Shown here: piece by piece, positions 11,510 to 23,429 of the stretch
How the letters are laid out: each line of letters opens with the position of its first letter
How positions within the stretch are numbered: the first letter of the stretch is position 1
DNA from: Paraspadella gotoi
Lineage: Eukaryota; Chaetognatha
Assembly (NCBI GenBank): GCA_051294375.1
Contig: CM119264.1
Span: forward strand, 9,606,968 to 9,670,967
Length of the DNA: 64,000 bases
Reading direction: 5' to 3'
Notes under the pieces: generated by a model
Told to the model about the DNA's origin: nothing
The model's input: only the letters and a program-made list of their open reading frames with translations
Database searches by the model: none
Program-made: the position numbers and the translations under genes

Positions 11510-13348
11510 TCGGGGGATAGAGGACCCGTGGGTTCTCGCTCTCTTTGGTCCTCGCCGCCGTTACGACCGCGATATATCTATCAGAGTGATTAATTCTGTT
11601 TCTGTTCTTTCATCTCCGATATAATCGCCGTGCCATCTCTGTCCCATGCTCTCCGGCTTCATAACTCTCTCTCGTTCCCTCTCTGTCAACCTGCTGATAC
11701 TCATATCCTCTCGTGTCAGTATCTTCTCTCTTCACATGTTCTCTCTCTGCTCTCTCATCTCTCTCTCTCTTCTCCTCTCTCTTCTTCTCGTCTCTCTCTC
11801 GCGGCACCTGCGGTGTGCTTGTCTCTCCTAAAGGAGTCATGGCGTGATGTAAATAGTATACCGCACAAACGTAAAATACGCAGAGCAGAACTCGCCTAGG
11901 TCGTGGACTAAAGAGACATTACTCCTGACAAAGACGGTGTCGTACCTCTTGACCTGACCCAAAAAATCGGCTGAACCCAATTACTGATCATACCTGGTGA
12001 CACATGCTCAGCAGAAATTGATGGCATAAGATCATCATATACTAATCCAATACGAATTATTCCGTGCTCGAAGTGTCTACGAACTTATTAAAAGTTCTGT
12101 CAAGATGTCTCACGAATATCTGGTTGTTCTATTGTACTCCGAGAATTCTCAACAAGAAAATGAGCGAATGGACAATATCTCGATAGTGTACGTTGTGTCT
12201 CAACGACATTAGCGGAACTTTCGACTGCCGCTAACTCTCCTTATGTTGAATGACACTCTGAGATTAACTCGAATAATGTCCACCGCTTTGTCGCTGCCAT
12301 CTCGCGCACAGGAACACGTCGGGTGTGTCGCGGCCGGCAACGCCGGTTAGTGTTCGATCTTTATTCTGTCCTCGGCCGGTCTTGCATGAGGCCGGTTCTC
12401 CGTCTCTCTCTTTTCCGTTTCTCTCCTTCCGTCTCTCGTCCTCTCGTCTGTTCCTGTAGCCCTCGCTCAAAGTAGTCTCGTCTCGTCGTCTAATCTCTCT
12501 CATTCTGTCTCTCCGCGCTTCGCTCGCCGGCTCTACAATATCGAATATGGCTCATGTCTATAGAGCACGAAGAGACGGATCAAGGTCGACTATAGATTCC
12601 ATAGTGTGAAGCCTCTATCATCCTCAGCATTGTCTCTTACCGTATACACCCGCTGGTCCGTCTACGAGCACCCCGGCGAGGCGTGGATGTACTCCGGGCA
12701 TAATTCACTCCCTCTGCGTCCGCACTGGCCTCGACGTTATACCTCGTCTCCTACATCGCTCTACTCGCTCTGTGCTCGTCGTCGGACGCTAGTCTACGCG
12801 TCTCCGCTCTCTTCGTGTCGGTCTGTCTCTTCATTACTCTCTCTCTACGACTTGAGATCTGTGTTGCTCTCCCGATCCTTCCTTCTGGCAACTCTCTCCA
12901 TCATGCTCCTATCTCTCATTCCNNNNNNNNNNNNNNNNNNNNNNNNNAACTAACACTAACAGTAGCGAACTGACACGAAGTTAACTGTAACTCGTCAACC
13001 TCTCACCATAAACTTATTAACATCACGCTTCATACAATCAACTGTATCAATTTTTTTATTCTCGCTCTATAACTCATTTAATGTAATTGGATTTTTTTCG
13101 TTGTCCTCCATCTTTCTTTATGATAAATTGAAAAAAATTTGAACTTAGTTTTGTTAATAAAAAAAGAAATATCAATGAATGAATCCTTGCAACAGAATTC
13201 AGTAAAAAAAAATAAGTCGGTACAAATGAACAAAGAATTTTTTTTATTTTATAAGTTTCGCCTACAAAACATTTCTTTCTATTTTGATATAGCGAAATAA
13301 CGAATTTTAATTAATGACGGTAATCAAACGTTCAACGAAAACGTCGTA
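11411..13348. other. Non-coding stretch of unusual texture
   Basis: Contains a CT array at 11473-11506 and C/T-rich DNA at 11620-11830 and 12360-12900, without any recognisable exon. Homopolymers are unusually short compared with the rest of the window until 13050. A 25-N gap lies at 12923-12947. No gene is supported. Confidence 0.4.
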
Positions 13349-13690
13349 ATGGAGGGAAAAGGCCGAAATGAGCCGGTTAAATTTGCATTTACGACCTCTT
13401 TTCATCTTTCGCTCTATTCCTCAATTTTTCCGTCGGACCTTTTTAGGTTTTTGTTTCCTCGCGCGCGAAAATCTCCACGCCCACCGAGGCTCACGCTTCC
13501 ATTTTTCTCCTCGCCCGAATTTCTTCCATTTTATCCATTTTCCGCGACATTTCTGTTCGTTTAAGACTGGCTGGGGGAAACAATGGAATTAAAAGAATAA
13601 AGAGATGGAAAAAGGGGTGAAAATGATGATAGGAAATAGGGAAGTGAGAAAGAGAGAAAGATAAAGAGATAAAGAGAGAAAGAGACAAAA

Positions 13691-13763
<73 letters not shown>

Positions 13764-14274
13764 AAAAAAGCGCTGAAGTGGAAAGTATTGCGCGGATTGA
13801 AAGGAAGTGGCTGAGGAAAGGAGAGAGAAAGGATAAGTGATCCGAGAAAAGAAAAATCCAAACAGAAAAGAAAAGAGAAAACTTATCGTTGACTTTCTTC
13901 TCGTTTCTCAAACTAGAAGATACGTCTCTTTCATTAGAAATAATGATATCGAGAGAAAAAAAGCCCCTAAAATAAATTCATTTNNNNNNNNNNNNNNNNN
14001 NNNNNNNNGATTCACATTACCGACGGAGAGAAAGGAAGAGAAGAGAAGGAGAGAGAGAAGAGACAGAGGGGACGGAAGAGAGAAGAGAGAGAGAGTGGAG
14101 GGGCGGTCTCTGTTGAGATTCAACGTCGTGCCGGTGCAGTCACAGTTGAACTCGGCGGTACGCAGCCAGATGCGCGCTAGATCCGATCGCTTCCGGCGCC
14201 GATCCGCCCTCATTCCCAACTCCATTCCCAGACCTGCGATCGCTCTCATCTCTCTCTCTCTCTCTCTCTCACTT
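13349..14274. other. Non-coding interval with GA/GAAA array
   Basis: A (GA)n run passes into (GAAA)n at 13690-13768. A 25-N gap lies at 13984-14008. 14100-14250 is CpG-rich, with no supported exon. Confidence 0.5.
13690..13768. repeat. Compound (GA)n-(GAAA)n microsatellite
   Basis: GA units change cleanly to GAAA units near 13722. Confidence 0.95.
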
Positions 14275-14622
14275 CTTCATTCTTATTATGCCTTGGAATA
14301 TTTGTCCTCAGTGATTTCTGGCAAGATAATCATATCACACATTACAGTTATCAGTATCTTTGTGACTGAAAATATAAAAGGAATACATTTCAAGTATTTC
14401 ATTTTACTGACGGCCGTCAATTCCATTTTTCGGTCAGCTCGGACCACCCTGAGATAACCTCCCTATCACTACGCTCCGCCTCGCTTCCATCCTTCTTCGT
14501 CGAATAACACCAAACTCCTTTTTTCTTTCTTTTATTCATCTTCCGAAGAGAGAGAGAGATAGAATAGAGAGAGGAGAAGAGAATAGATAGAGAGAGAGAG
14601 AGAGGAGGAGAGAGAGAAGAGA

Positions 14623-14657
<35 letters not shown>

Positions 14658-16075
14658 AGAGAAAGAGAGAGAGAGAGAAGAGAGAAAGAGAGAGAAAGAG
14701 AAAGAAATTCAATATCAAAAGAAAGAATCGGGAGCTGGCTTTATTAGTTTCCCTTATTTTTTTTTACATTGAAAGAGAAAAAAATGTGGGAAAATCAAAA
14801 ATAACGATCAAAAAAAAGAAAAAAAGGAAAAAAAAGGAAAAGATTAGTATGAAGAAGTAAAAACTACGTAGAAAACCAAATGAGATGGAAAAATAAATGA
14901 AGAAAAATGGAACAGTATTCAAAGGAGAAAATAAGAGAAAAAAAAAAACAAACAAAAAAAAAAAAGAGAGAAGAATGAGCAAAACGATCGAAAATGAAAT
15001 TGTCACTCCCCTCCTTTTTTCAAGGAAAAAAGTAAAAAGTTTGGATTCAAAATATTTTTGGTTACCCCAATTTTCTTTCCTTTTTCTTTACATAAATTCA
15101 CTCGAGGCTCTGAAGCGCTGCCGCTCTCATCGCCATTGTCGTCGTCGTTGTGGCAGTCGTCTCTCGTCGTCGTCCTCGTCGTCGTTACCAATCGTCGGGG
15201 TTGCAAACGCCATCGTCGCAATCAGCTTTACGATTTCCTTCGAATCATCGTCGTTACAAGTTTTGTTTTTGCAATCGCAAACTGTAAAATCCTTCGTCGT
15301 ATCGAAATTCTAGACTCGATGACGTTCATCCATCTCTCTAATTTTTGTTTTCGATTCCGACGTGAGTTTTTTTTTTTTTTTAGCAGCACGCCTCAAGCCT
15401 AATGGTAACCACGAAATCAAACAAGTAAACAAGTTTGACACAAAAATATAGCAGTACCCAAAGTGGGGAAATGTCCAAAGTATCGTCTCACCTCACCAAC
15501 CAGAGAAATTAATCGAACAGGCTTAAACGATTAACCTTAACCTTTTTTTTTTAAATTTTCTTCACCCTGCTCTTAATCTCCCCTTTGACTTCTCCCCACC
15601 TCCCCTAGCCATTTTACTCCCCGAATCGATCTCCCAAACGCCTTCGCTCTTTTATTCCACACAATCAGGCCCACAGTTTTTAATTTTTTTCGAAGTTAAA
15701 ATTTCAATTTCGAATTTTTTCTCTTTTCCGTTTACTGTGCCATATAAAAGAAAAAACAAGAGCTAATCGGCTCTCAGCTCGCCCGTTGGCGGTTTCGGTT
15801 TTGGACGTATATTTTTTTTTCCATTTCCTATTCCTTCAACATTCCCGCTAAGACGTTGAGTTGAGAAAGAAAGATTCCCTCTGGCTTTTTCGGGCGGGCC
15901 TTGGGACTGGGGACTGGGGATTGGTAAGGGAGATGAAAGGTGGCCGGTCATGGGGGAAAGGAGAATTATCCTGCGGTGTTAGGCTTTGGCCGAGTAGTGG
16001 AAATGGAAATTAAAACCGAAAAGGAGGCGTCACAATCAAAACAAACACGGATTTATCTTCATTAGGTTCCAGGTA
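14275..16075 (+). repeat. Left arm of large palindrome II
   Basis: Reappears inverted at 16320-18155 along almost its full length. Landmark pairs are 'gctcggaccaccctg' (14438) with its complement near 18000, 'aatcgggagctg' (14726) with 'cagctcccgattc' (17650), 'gtttggattcaaaatattt' (15040) with its complement near 17345, and 'gggactggggactgggg' (15903) with 'ccccagtccccagtccc' (16445). The arm holds a purine-rich array (14545-14706) and CGTCGT-rich DNA (15128-15200). Differences between the arms are mostly one-base indels. Confidence 0.88.
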
Positions 16076-16319
16076 ATTTTTTTTATTTTGAAATTCAAAA
16101 TATAGTAATGGAATTTGAAGAAAAAAAAAGGTGAAATCCTTTTATGGAATCGAAAACATAATCTCCAAAAACATTGACTCTATTTATATGAAATCTCACG
16201 GGCGCTTTACTTTTTGAATTCAATAAGGAAACTGACGCCAATATTTCAGACGAAGAAGCTTCTACCGTTCCACGATTTTGACGCTTTTCGTAAAGTAAAC
16301 GTGCGTCTTTAGGATAAAA
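16076..16319. other. Unique spacer of palindrome II
   Basis: About 245 bp of AT-rich DNA not found in inverted form. The arms meet it with 'aggcgtcacaatca' on the left and 'tgatttgtgacgcct' on the right. Confidence 0.7.
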
Positions 16320-16772
16320 ATGAAATAAAATCCGTTGATTTGTGACGCCTCTTTCCGTTAACTTTCCATCCACTACGCCAACCTAACACCGCAGGATAAT
16401 TCTCCTTTCCCCCCAAGACCGCACCTTTCATCTCCCTTACCCAATCCCCAGTCCCCAGTCCCCAAGGCCCGCCCGAAAAAAGCAGAGGGACATATTCTTT
16501 TCAAACTCAACGTAGCGGAATGTTTGAAGGAAAGAAATGGAAAAAAATACGTCCAAACCGAAACCGCCAACGGGAGCGAGAGCCATATGCTCTGTTTTTT
16601 CTTTATAGGCACAGTAAACGAAAAGAGAAAAATTCGAAATGAAATTATAACTTCGAAAAAATAAAACTGTGGGCCTGATTGTGTGGGAGAAAAGAGCGAG
16701 CGTTGGGATCGATTCGGGGAGTAAAATGGAAGGGGAGGTGGGAGAAGTCAAGGGGAGATAAAGAGCAGGGTG

Positions 16773-17029
16773 NNNNNNNNNNNNNNNNNNNNNNNNNNNN
16801 NNNNNNNNNNNNNNNNNNNNNNNNNNNNNNNNNNNNNNNNNNNNNNNNNNNNNNNNNNNNNNNNNNNNNNNNNNNNNNNNNNNNNNNNNNNNNNNNNNNN
16901 NNNNNNNNNNNNNNNNNNNNNNNNNNNNNNNNNNNNNNNNNNNNNNNNNNNNNNNNNNNNNNNNNNNNNNNNNNNNNNNNNNNNNNNNNNNNNNNNNNNN
17001 NNNNNNNNNNNNNNNNNNNNNNNNNNNNN
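16773..17029. other. Assembly gap (257 N)
   Basis: Corresponds by symmetry to roughly 15362-15570 of the left arm, about 210 bp, so the N count is not exact. Confidence 0.9.
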
Positions 17030-17699
17030 AAAAAAAAAAAAACTCACGTCGGAATCGAAAACAAAAATGAGAGAGATGACGTCATCGAGTTAGAATTCGA
17101 TGACGACGAAGGATAATTACAGTAGCGATTGCAAAAACAAAACTGTAACGACGATGATTCGAAGGACAATCGTAAAGCCGATGACGACGATGGCGTTTGC
17201 AACCCCGACGATGGTAACGACGACGAGGACGACGACGAGGACGACGGCCACAACGACGACGACAAATGGGAGAGAGCGAGCGCTCAGAGCCCGAGTGAAT
17301 TATGTAAAGAAAAGAGGAAGAAAATTGGGGGAAAGACCAAAATATTTTGAATCCAAACTTTTACTTTTTCCTTTTTGAAAAAAGAGGGGAACTGACAATT
17401 TCATTTCGATCGTTTGCCATTCTTCTCTCTTTTTTTTGTTGTTTTTTTTTTCTCCTTATTTTTCTCCTTTTGATAACTTTCCATTTTTTTCTTCATTTAT
17501 TTTCCATCTCATTTGGTTTTCTACGTATTTTACTTCTTCATACTTAATCTTTTCCTTTTTTTCCTTTTTTTCTTTTTTTGATTTCGTTATTTTGATTTTC
17601 CCACATTTTTTTCTCTTTCAAAATGTGAAAAAGAAGGAAAACTAAAAAGCAGCTCCCGATTCTTTCTTTTGAATGAATTTCTATATCTCTCTCTCTTTC

Positions 17700-17948
17700 N
17701 NNNNNNNNNNNNNNNNNNNNNNNNNNNNNNNNNNNNNNNNNNNNNNNNNNNNNNNNNNNNNNNNNNNNNNNNNNNNNNNNNNNNNNNNNNNNNNNNNNNN
17801 NNNNNNNNNNNNNNNNNNNNNNNNNNNNNNNNNNNNNNNNNNNNNNNNNNNNNNNNNNNNNNNNNNNNNNNNNNNNNNNNNNNNNNNNNNNNNNNNNNNN
17901 NNNNNNNNNNNNNNNNNNNNNNNNNNNNNNNNNNNNNNNNNNNNNNNN
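17700..17948. other. Assembly gap (249 N)
   Basis: Corresponds by symmetry to the purine-rich array region 14480-14705 on the left arm. Its loss in a low-complexity tract fits an assembly break. Confidence 0.9.
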
Positions 17949-18154
17949 GAAGGATGGGAAGCGAGGCGACGTAGTGAAGGGAGGTTATCTCCAGGGTGGT
18001 CCGAGCTGACCGAAAAATTTTGAATGACGGCGTAAGAAAATGAAATACTTGAAATGTATTTCCTTTTATATTTCAGTCCAAGATACTGATAACTGTAATG
18101 TTGTGAATGATTATCTTGCAGAAATCAGAGGACAAAATATTCCACGGCATAAAA

Positions 18155-18471
18155 NNNNNNNNNNNNNNNNNNNNNNNNNNNNNNNNNNNNNNNNNNNNNN
18201 NNNNNNNNNNNNNNNNNNNNNNNNNNNNNNNNNNNNNNNNNNNNNNNNNNNNNNNNNNNNNNNNNNNNNNNNNNNNNNNNNNNNNNNNNNNNNNNNNNNN
18301 NNNNNNNNNNNNNNNNNNNNNNNNNNNNNNNNNNNNNNNNNNNNNNNNNNNNNNNNNNNNNNNNNNNNNNNNNNNNNNNNNNNNNNNNNNNNNNNNNNNN
18401 NNNNNNNNNNNNNNNNNNNNNNNNNNNNNNNNNNNNNNNNNNNNNNNNNNNNNNNNNNNNNNNNNNNNNNN
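18155..18471. other. Assembly gap (317 N) between palindrome II and the dispersed repeat
   Basis: Separates the end of the right arm from dispersed-repeat copy 2. Confidence 0.95.
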
Positions 18472-18479
18472 GTTTTCAA

Positions 18480-19205
18480 TCTCACTGAAATGTTTTGGGC
18501 CACGTCATAAGTAAATCCTTATTTGTTTTTCTTTAAAACAACCGTCATTTTTTTTTGGTAGAATTTATTTGTTTCTTCTTCTGTTGTTTTGTTTACTCTT
18601 GATGAATGAAATAAGTGACTAATCACGGGGAAAAAAATCTCACAGGAATAAATTTAGGAATTAGTAGAATTTAGTTTAATAAATTAACTTAAAAAATTAA
18701 AGATAGAAAAGAAAAACGGTTAGAAGGGAAAACGCAGTTAAACCCCAAAAAATGATATACATTGAAAGAAATGGCACTTTAAAGTAACCAATCAATTATA
18801 AAAAAAAAGAAAGAAACATTTAACGACAGGAATTTTCAAAAATAAAATGTATTTGAGAATGGGGAAAAAAAATTTTTTGGGGGAAAATTCAAACAATAAA
18901 AGGGAAAAAGGTTCAAATGGGGGGGGGGTTGACGGGGGAAAAGTTGTCGCTTCTCTTATTTTCTTCCGAATTTCTTCGATGTTTACAAAAGAAAATAAGT
19001 TGTGTGGTTTTTCCATCTGCCGTGCTTCCGCCTGAGCCGCAGCCTGCCGCTCACCGCTCGCCGCTCGCCGCTCGCCGTTCGCCGCTCGCCGACACCATAT
19101 CGTTGGAAGACGGGATTACAAATCTTCCGACTGGCAGACTCACTACAAAGATTGGGATGAAAGAAGCCAGAAAACCCAGNNNNNNNNNNNNNNNNNNNNN
19201 NNNNT
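18480..19205 (+). repeat. Dispersed repeat, copy 2
   Basis: Same-strand match to 8745-9720, starting at 'gaaatgttttgggcca'. It is shorter by many small deletions and ends at a 25-N gap (19180-19204). Confidence 0.72.
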
Positions 19206-21479
19206 CTAAACCATCTCTCCGCTGTCTCTCTCTCTATCTCCTCTCTCTCTCTCTCTCTCTCTCCTCTCTCCTCTCTTTCTCTCTCTCTCTCCTCCCTCTC
19301 TCTCTCTTCCATCTCTTCCCATGGTCGAGAATTCTCGTTGCCCCTACCTGCTCCTTTCCTCTCCCCTTTTTCTGTTACCGCATCCCTCCCCTCGCGGGAG
19401 TCATCGATCTTGATTCATCGACTGGAATATGCAAAATCGGAGATTGTTTGTGTATTAAAAACCGAACTGGCGAATGAGAACCGAAGCAAATTCGACAAAA
19501 CTTCTCTCCCAAAAGTTTTTCCACTTCGACTCCACGAAACCCAAACAAAGAAAGCGAAAAAACGAAAAAAGCAACGAAACACAACAAAGAAGAAAACTCA
19601 ACCCATTGATAACGAATATAAACTCTCTCCTCGAATGTAAAAATAAAGAAAGATTAAACAACAAAACTCAAACCGAAACCAAACAAAAACTACAAAATAA
19701 ACCAAAGGAAAATTAAAAAAATTCCACATATATATATTAAGTCTCTGAACCTTTAAAACAAAAAGCATCAGAATCTATTTTCGTTCGCCCCGCTTCATCA
19801 CAAAAATGTGTCCGGTCTCTCGGACCCCTTCCCACAAAAAAAAAAAAAAGGAAAAAAACCTTTCACGATCACCTCGTGTGATCTCAGCTGACAGAAATTT
19901 CGGAATCCTTGCCAAAGCAGGAATGCTCGAACACTAAAAAAAAAAAACAAAAAAAAAAAAAAACAAAAAACAAAAAAACAGAAGAGAGAAAAGAAGGGAA
20001 ATGTCGCGAAAAAAAATCAGATTTTTCTCTCGACGTATTTTTTTTTTTTTCCCCTATTTTTTCTTTTTTTTTTTCTCTCGAAGCACGAGCTCATATATCA
20101 TATATAATTTCTAGATCCGAGTCAGTCGCGCGTGCGACGTCCCGGCCGCTCTCACCCACCATCCCCTTCACGCGCAAGCCCAAGCTTGCCCGACTCTGCG
20201 CCCGCCGCTGCTACCGGACCGCTGCTCGCCTCCCTCCCCATTCGCCTTCACCCGCCTCGCCACCGCGGCTCCACGCAGAAGCGTACGACCGGAAAAAAGT
20301 CTCTCTCTTTTTTTCTCCCTTCCTTTTCAACAACGAGCTCTCATTTTAACACCCCCCCCCCCCCTCTCCCCGCCCGAATCTCCCCCCCCCCCCGTCCCAC
20401 CGTCACGCTCTTCGATCTACCTACGACTAGCCTCACGCTGTCATGCCCTTCGACGCCCTCCGACTTCCCTGGCGAAGAAAGAAACACGAGTCACACCCCA
20501 CGCCCTTATATACTTTTTCTTTTTTTCTCTCTCCTCTCTCTCTTCCCTCTGCTGACTTTGCCCTTGAAAAACGGGATACGTTTCTTTTTTCCAACCAAGT
20601 AGTAGAACTAGTGAGAATCGATTATGTCCGCTAGTCCCCGCGTACCGTCCTCGTTCGTTGTGGACGTCGCTGTGGGTGCGCCACAGGCCGGATGTTAGCG
20701 ATGGGGCCGGGGGGGGGGGGGGGCGCCTTTCGTCCTTTCGTTTTTGTGCTTTTAGCGGAAAAGATGTTCAGCCTTTCTGAATCGCTTCGAAGATGAGGGA
20801 CGAAGAAATAAAGTCTATTTAGGAGAGAAAAAGCTAAGAAACACGCGACTTAGAGTAATTGGATAGAAAGCGAAAGGGAAAGAAAGAAAAGAAAGAAAGA
20901 TAAACACTAACAAAAAAAAGAGAAAGAAAAAAAAAAAGAACAGAAATAAAGAGCGAGAAAAAAAAAAACACAAAAAAAAAGAAAAGAAAGAAAGAAAGAG
21001 AAAGAAGGAGGAAAGAAGAAAGAAAGATAAGTAAGAAGGAAAGAAAAGCAAAAAAATAAAGAAACAAAGACGCGAAACAAAAAAAAAGAAAAAAAACAGA
21101 ATAAAAAAACAAAGAATGTTAACGACAGTAAAAAGAAGAAAAAGAAAAAAGAAAACAGAAATACAACCAAAACCGAAAACGACCCGAATGAATCTATACA
21201 GATTCTCGGAAGACTCAGCGACCCGACCCGCGCTCGTCAGCGTTACTGTATTTTCTCTCGAGTCTTTTCGATCTTTTAAAGCTGTGACCGACAGCGAGCC
21301 CCTTCAAAACTGAGTCATGCCCGGCTCAGGTGAGTTTTTGGGTCGTGTTTATGAAAAATCATAGCCTCATTGGACGATTGTTGTTGGTTTGTGGTTTTTG
21401 TTTGTTTGTTTTGTATTTGTTGTTTCATTCGAATCTCTCGAAAAACCAAAAACATCAAGTTTCGATTCACGATTCGTCA
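19206..21479. other. Non-coding stretch, CpG-rich in the middle
   Basis: Contains CT-rich DNA at 19220-19310, long A/T homopolymer runs, a CpG-rich segment at 20110-20460 and a G-run near 20710. The segment 21316-21329 reads ATG CCC GGC TCA G followed by a strong donor GTGAGT, the only hint of a short coding start. No partner exon could be assigned, so no gene is called. Confidence 0.4.
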
Positions 21480-22020
21480 ACTTCCGTCGTCGTTCCTCGT
21501 CTTCTATTATTCGTTGTCTCGTCGTCGTGGCCGTTCCCGTCTTCCTCGGTCTTTCCTCATTATTCGTTCGTCGTCAGGTCGTCGTCCGTCGTCGCAGTCG
21601 TCGTTTTAATTCTCGCCGCAACAATCGTCACCAATACTATGTTCTTCGTCGTCAGTCGTCTCAGCCCTCGTCGTCGTCGTCTTCCTCCTCCTCAGTTCTT
21701 TCCTATTATTCGTCTTCCGTCCTGTCGTCTCAGTCCGTCGTCGTCGTCGTTTAAATTCTCGCGTAACCATCGTCATCCAGTTACTATGTCTTCGTCGTCG
21801 TCCTGTCCGGTCGTCGTCCTGTTCTTCCTCCTCCCGTCTTCCTATTTCATTCGTCGTCTCGTCGTCGTCGTCCTCGTCGTCGTGCGTTAAATTCTTCGCG
21901 GTCAACATTCTCACCAGTTACTATGTCTCGTGTCGTCGTCGTCGTTCTGTCGTTCTTGCCTCCTCGTCTTTCCTAGTTATTCGTTCAGTCTTCTCGTCGT
22001 CTCAGTTCGCTCGTCGTCGT
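21480..22020 (+). repeat. Tandem repeat with a period of about 140 bp, roughly four units, CGTCGT-rich
   Basis: Successive units share, in order, 'tttaattctcgc', 'aaccatcgtca', 'cagttactatgt', a CGTCGT block, and 'ttcctattattcgtc'. Unit boundaries fall near 21600, 21745 and 21885. Units are imperfect, and each contains its own CGT-triplet microsatellite. Confidence 0.78.
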
Positions 22021-23429
22021 CCCACCGAAGCCGTTCCGTTTGGTAAGGAACAGGCAATCAAAGGGAAAATTCTCCCACCTCTTGTTCATCACGGGAACGA
22101 AGAATCGACCTTGGACGACGCGATGAGAGCCGAGAGACCGAGAGAGGAGCGATCTAGAGGAGCGAGACGAGGAGGAGGAGACGCGTATGAGAGAGAGCTC
22201 AGAGAGAGAAGCGATGGAGAGAGAGCAGACGAGAGAGAGCGACGACCCACCAGAGTGATTCGAGTTTCTTCCTTTCTATTTCTTTCTTTCTTTCTTTCCT
22301 TTTCTTCTTCTCTTTCTTTCTTTCTTTCCCTTCTTTCTTCTCTCAATTCTTCGTTTTTCCGACCGACTCAGAAAAGTTGCTGAAATTGCGTAGGTCCGTA
22401 CTATATAAAGAGTTGTGTTGTTATTGCCAGCGTTTCGCAACGTGCTTGCGTGTTTGCACACGAAAGTTCGTTGCCGCTGCGACAAAACTCCCATTTTTCA
22501 ATGGATTAAATTTAGTTTTAGACACAAAAATCTGAACGAATAACGTACACAAACTTTGTTTAATCGTTAGTAAACCTGACATGAGAATGTTTATAAACTG
22601 CAAACAAGGATGGATGCGAAAATAACAAATGTTTTTTTTGCTCACTCTCCATTTTTGTACTTCAAGCCATGACCGGCAAAAGCCGGTTCAGGCTTGACTT
22701 ATTCATTATCGGGGTGGCTTCTTTGTGACGTATTCTCGTCCGTCATCGCGTCGTCGGTCGTCCGTCACGCTGTTTTTCCTAAACTATAAAAAATACACAC
22801 TACTACGCTTTTATAGGTTTGGTCTGTGATCTACCGTTATTTTTTAAATTAAAATTATTATGAATTATGGATAAGAGCGGTATTTACAAAAGTCGTGCAT
22901 TCACCAGTAAGTAAAATAATTTAATATGGCTTCTCATCTGAAACTTAGCTTTGATATTTTCTTATTACATTGATGATTTAAATATGTTTGTTGAATTTCC
23001 ACTCATTATATAATTTACTGCAATATTGCCAAAATAGTTAGTTAGTACCATTATATATCCAAATTCAGTATATAGAAATGCTTTTAACATCTAAATCACA
23101 CTAATCTGGCAGTAATAATATTGAAGATGATTCAAAAATTTATTTTTTCTTTTAATCTCTAATACAATGGGAACCTCCCAATATAACCTACTTTTTAATG
23201 AGAAGAAGCATATTCTTAATTTTAATACAATAAATAAAAAAATCTTTACAAGCTGCGATTGGAAAAAAAATTTGGAAATTTCAAATTTGCTAAACCCATT
23301 ATTGTAACATTTTCTTGCCTTCCTTTTTTATTTATTTTATTTCTTTTTCTCTTTATTTCCTTATGTTGTTCGCATGAGCATTTATGTTGGAATGTTTAGT
23401 ACAAGGAGATTATGATGATAATATTCAAG
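22021..23429. other. Non-coding, increasingly AT-rich interval
   Basis: Holds irregular GA DNA (22110-22250), TTTC repeats (22270-22345), a TATATAAAG at about 22401 with no supported downstream gene, and a stem-loop at 22662-22697. Confidence 0.4.
22662..22697. other. Stem-loop
   Basis: Arms 'tcaagccatgaccggc' and 'gccggttcaggcttga' pair over 13 of 16 positions around an AAAA loop. No T-run follows and no family is recognised. Confidence 0.5.

Larger units (their letters stand above)
16320..18155 (-). repeat. Right arm of large palindrome II
   Basis: Inverted counterpart of 14275-16075, interrupted by N-gaps at 16773-17029 and 17700-17948. The left arm supplies the matching sequence for the first gap (about 15362-15570) and suggests its content is non-coding. 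Confidence 0.86.

Noticed and set aside
21316-21329. Short ATG-CCC-GGC-TCA-G start exon followed by GTGAGT
   Set aside because: The phase-1 end does not match the phase-0 start of the first Ig exon, and no other partner was found.
22395-22440. TATATAAAG as a core promoter
   Set aside because: No transcribed feature or coding start could be linked downstream, and the region is AT-rich enough for chance occurrence.
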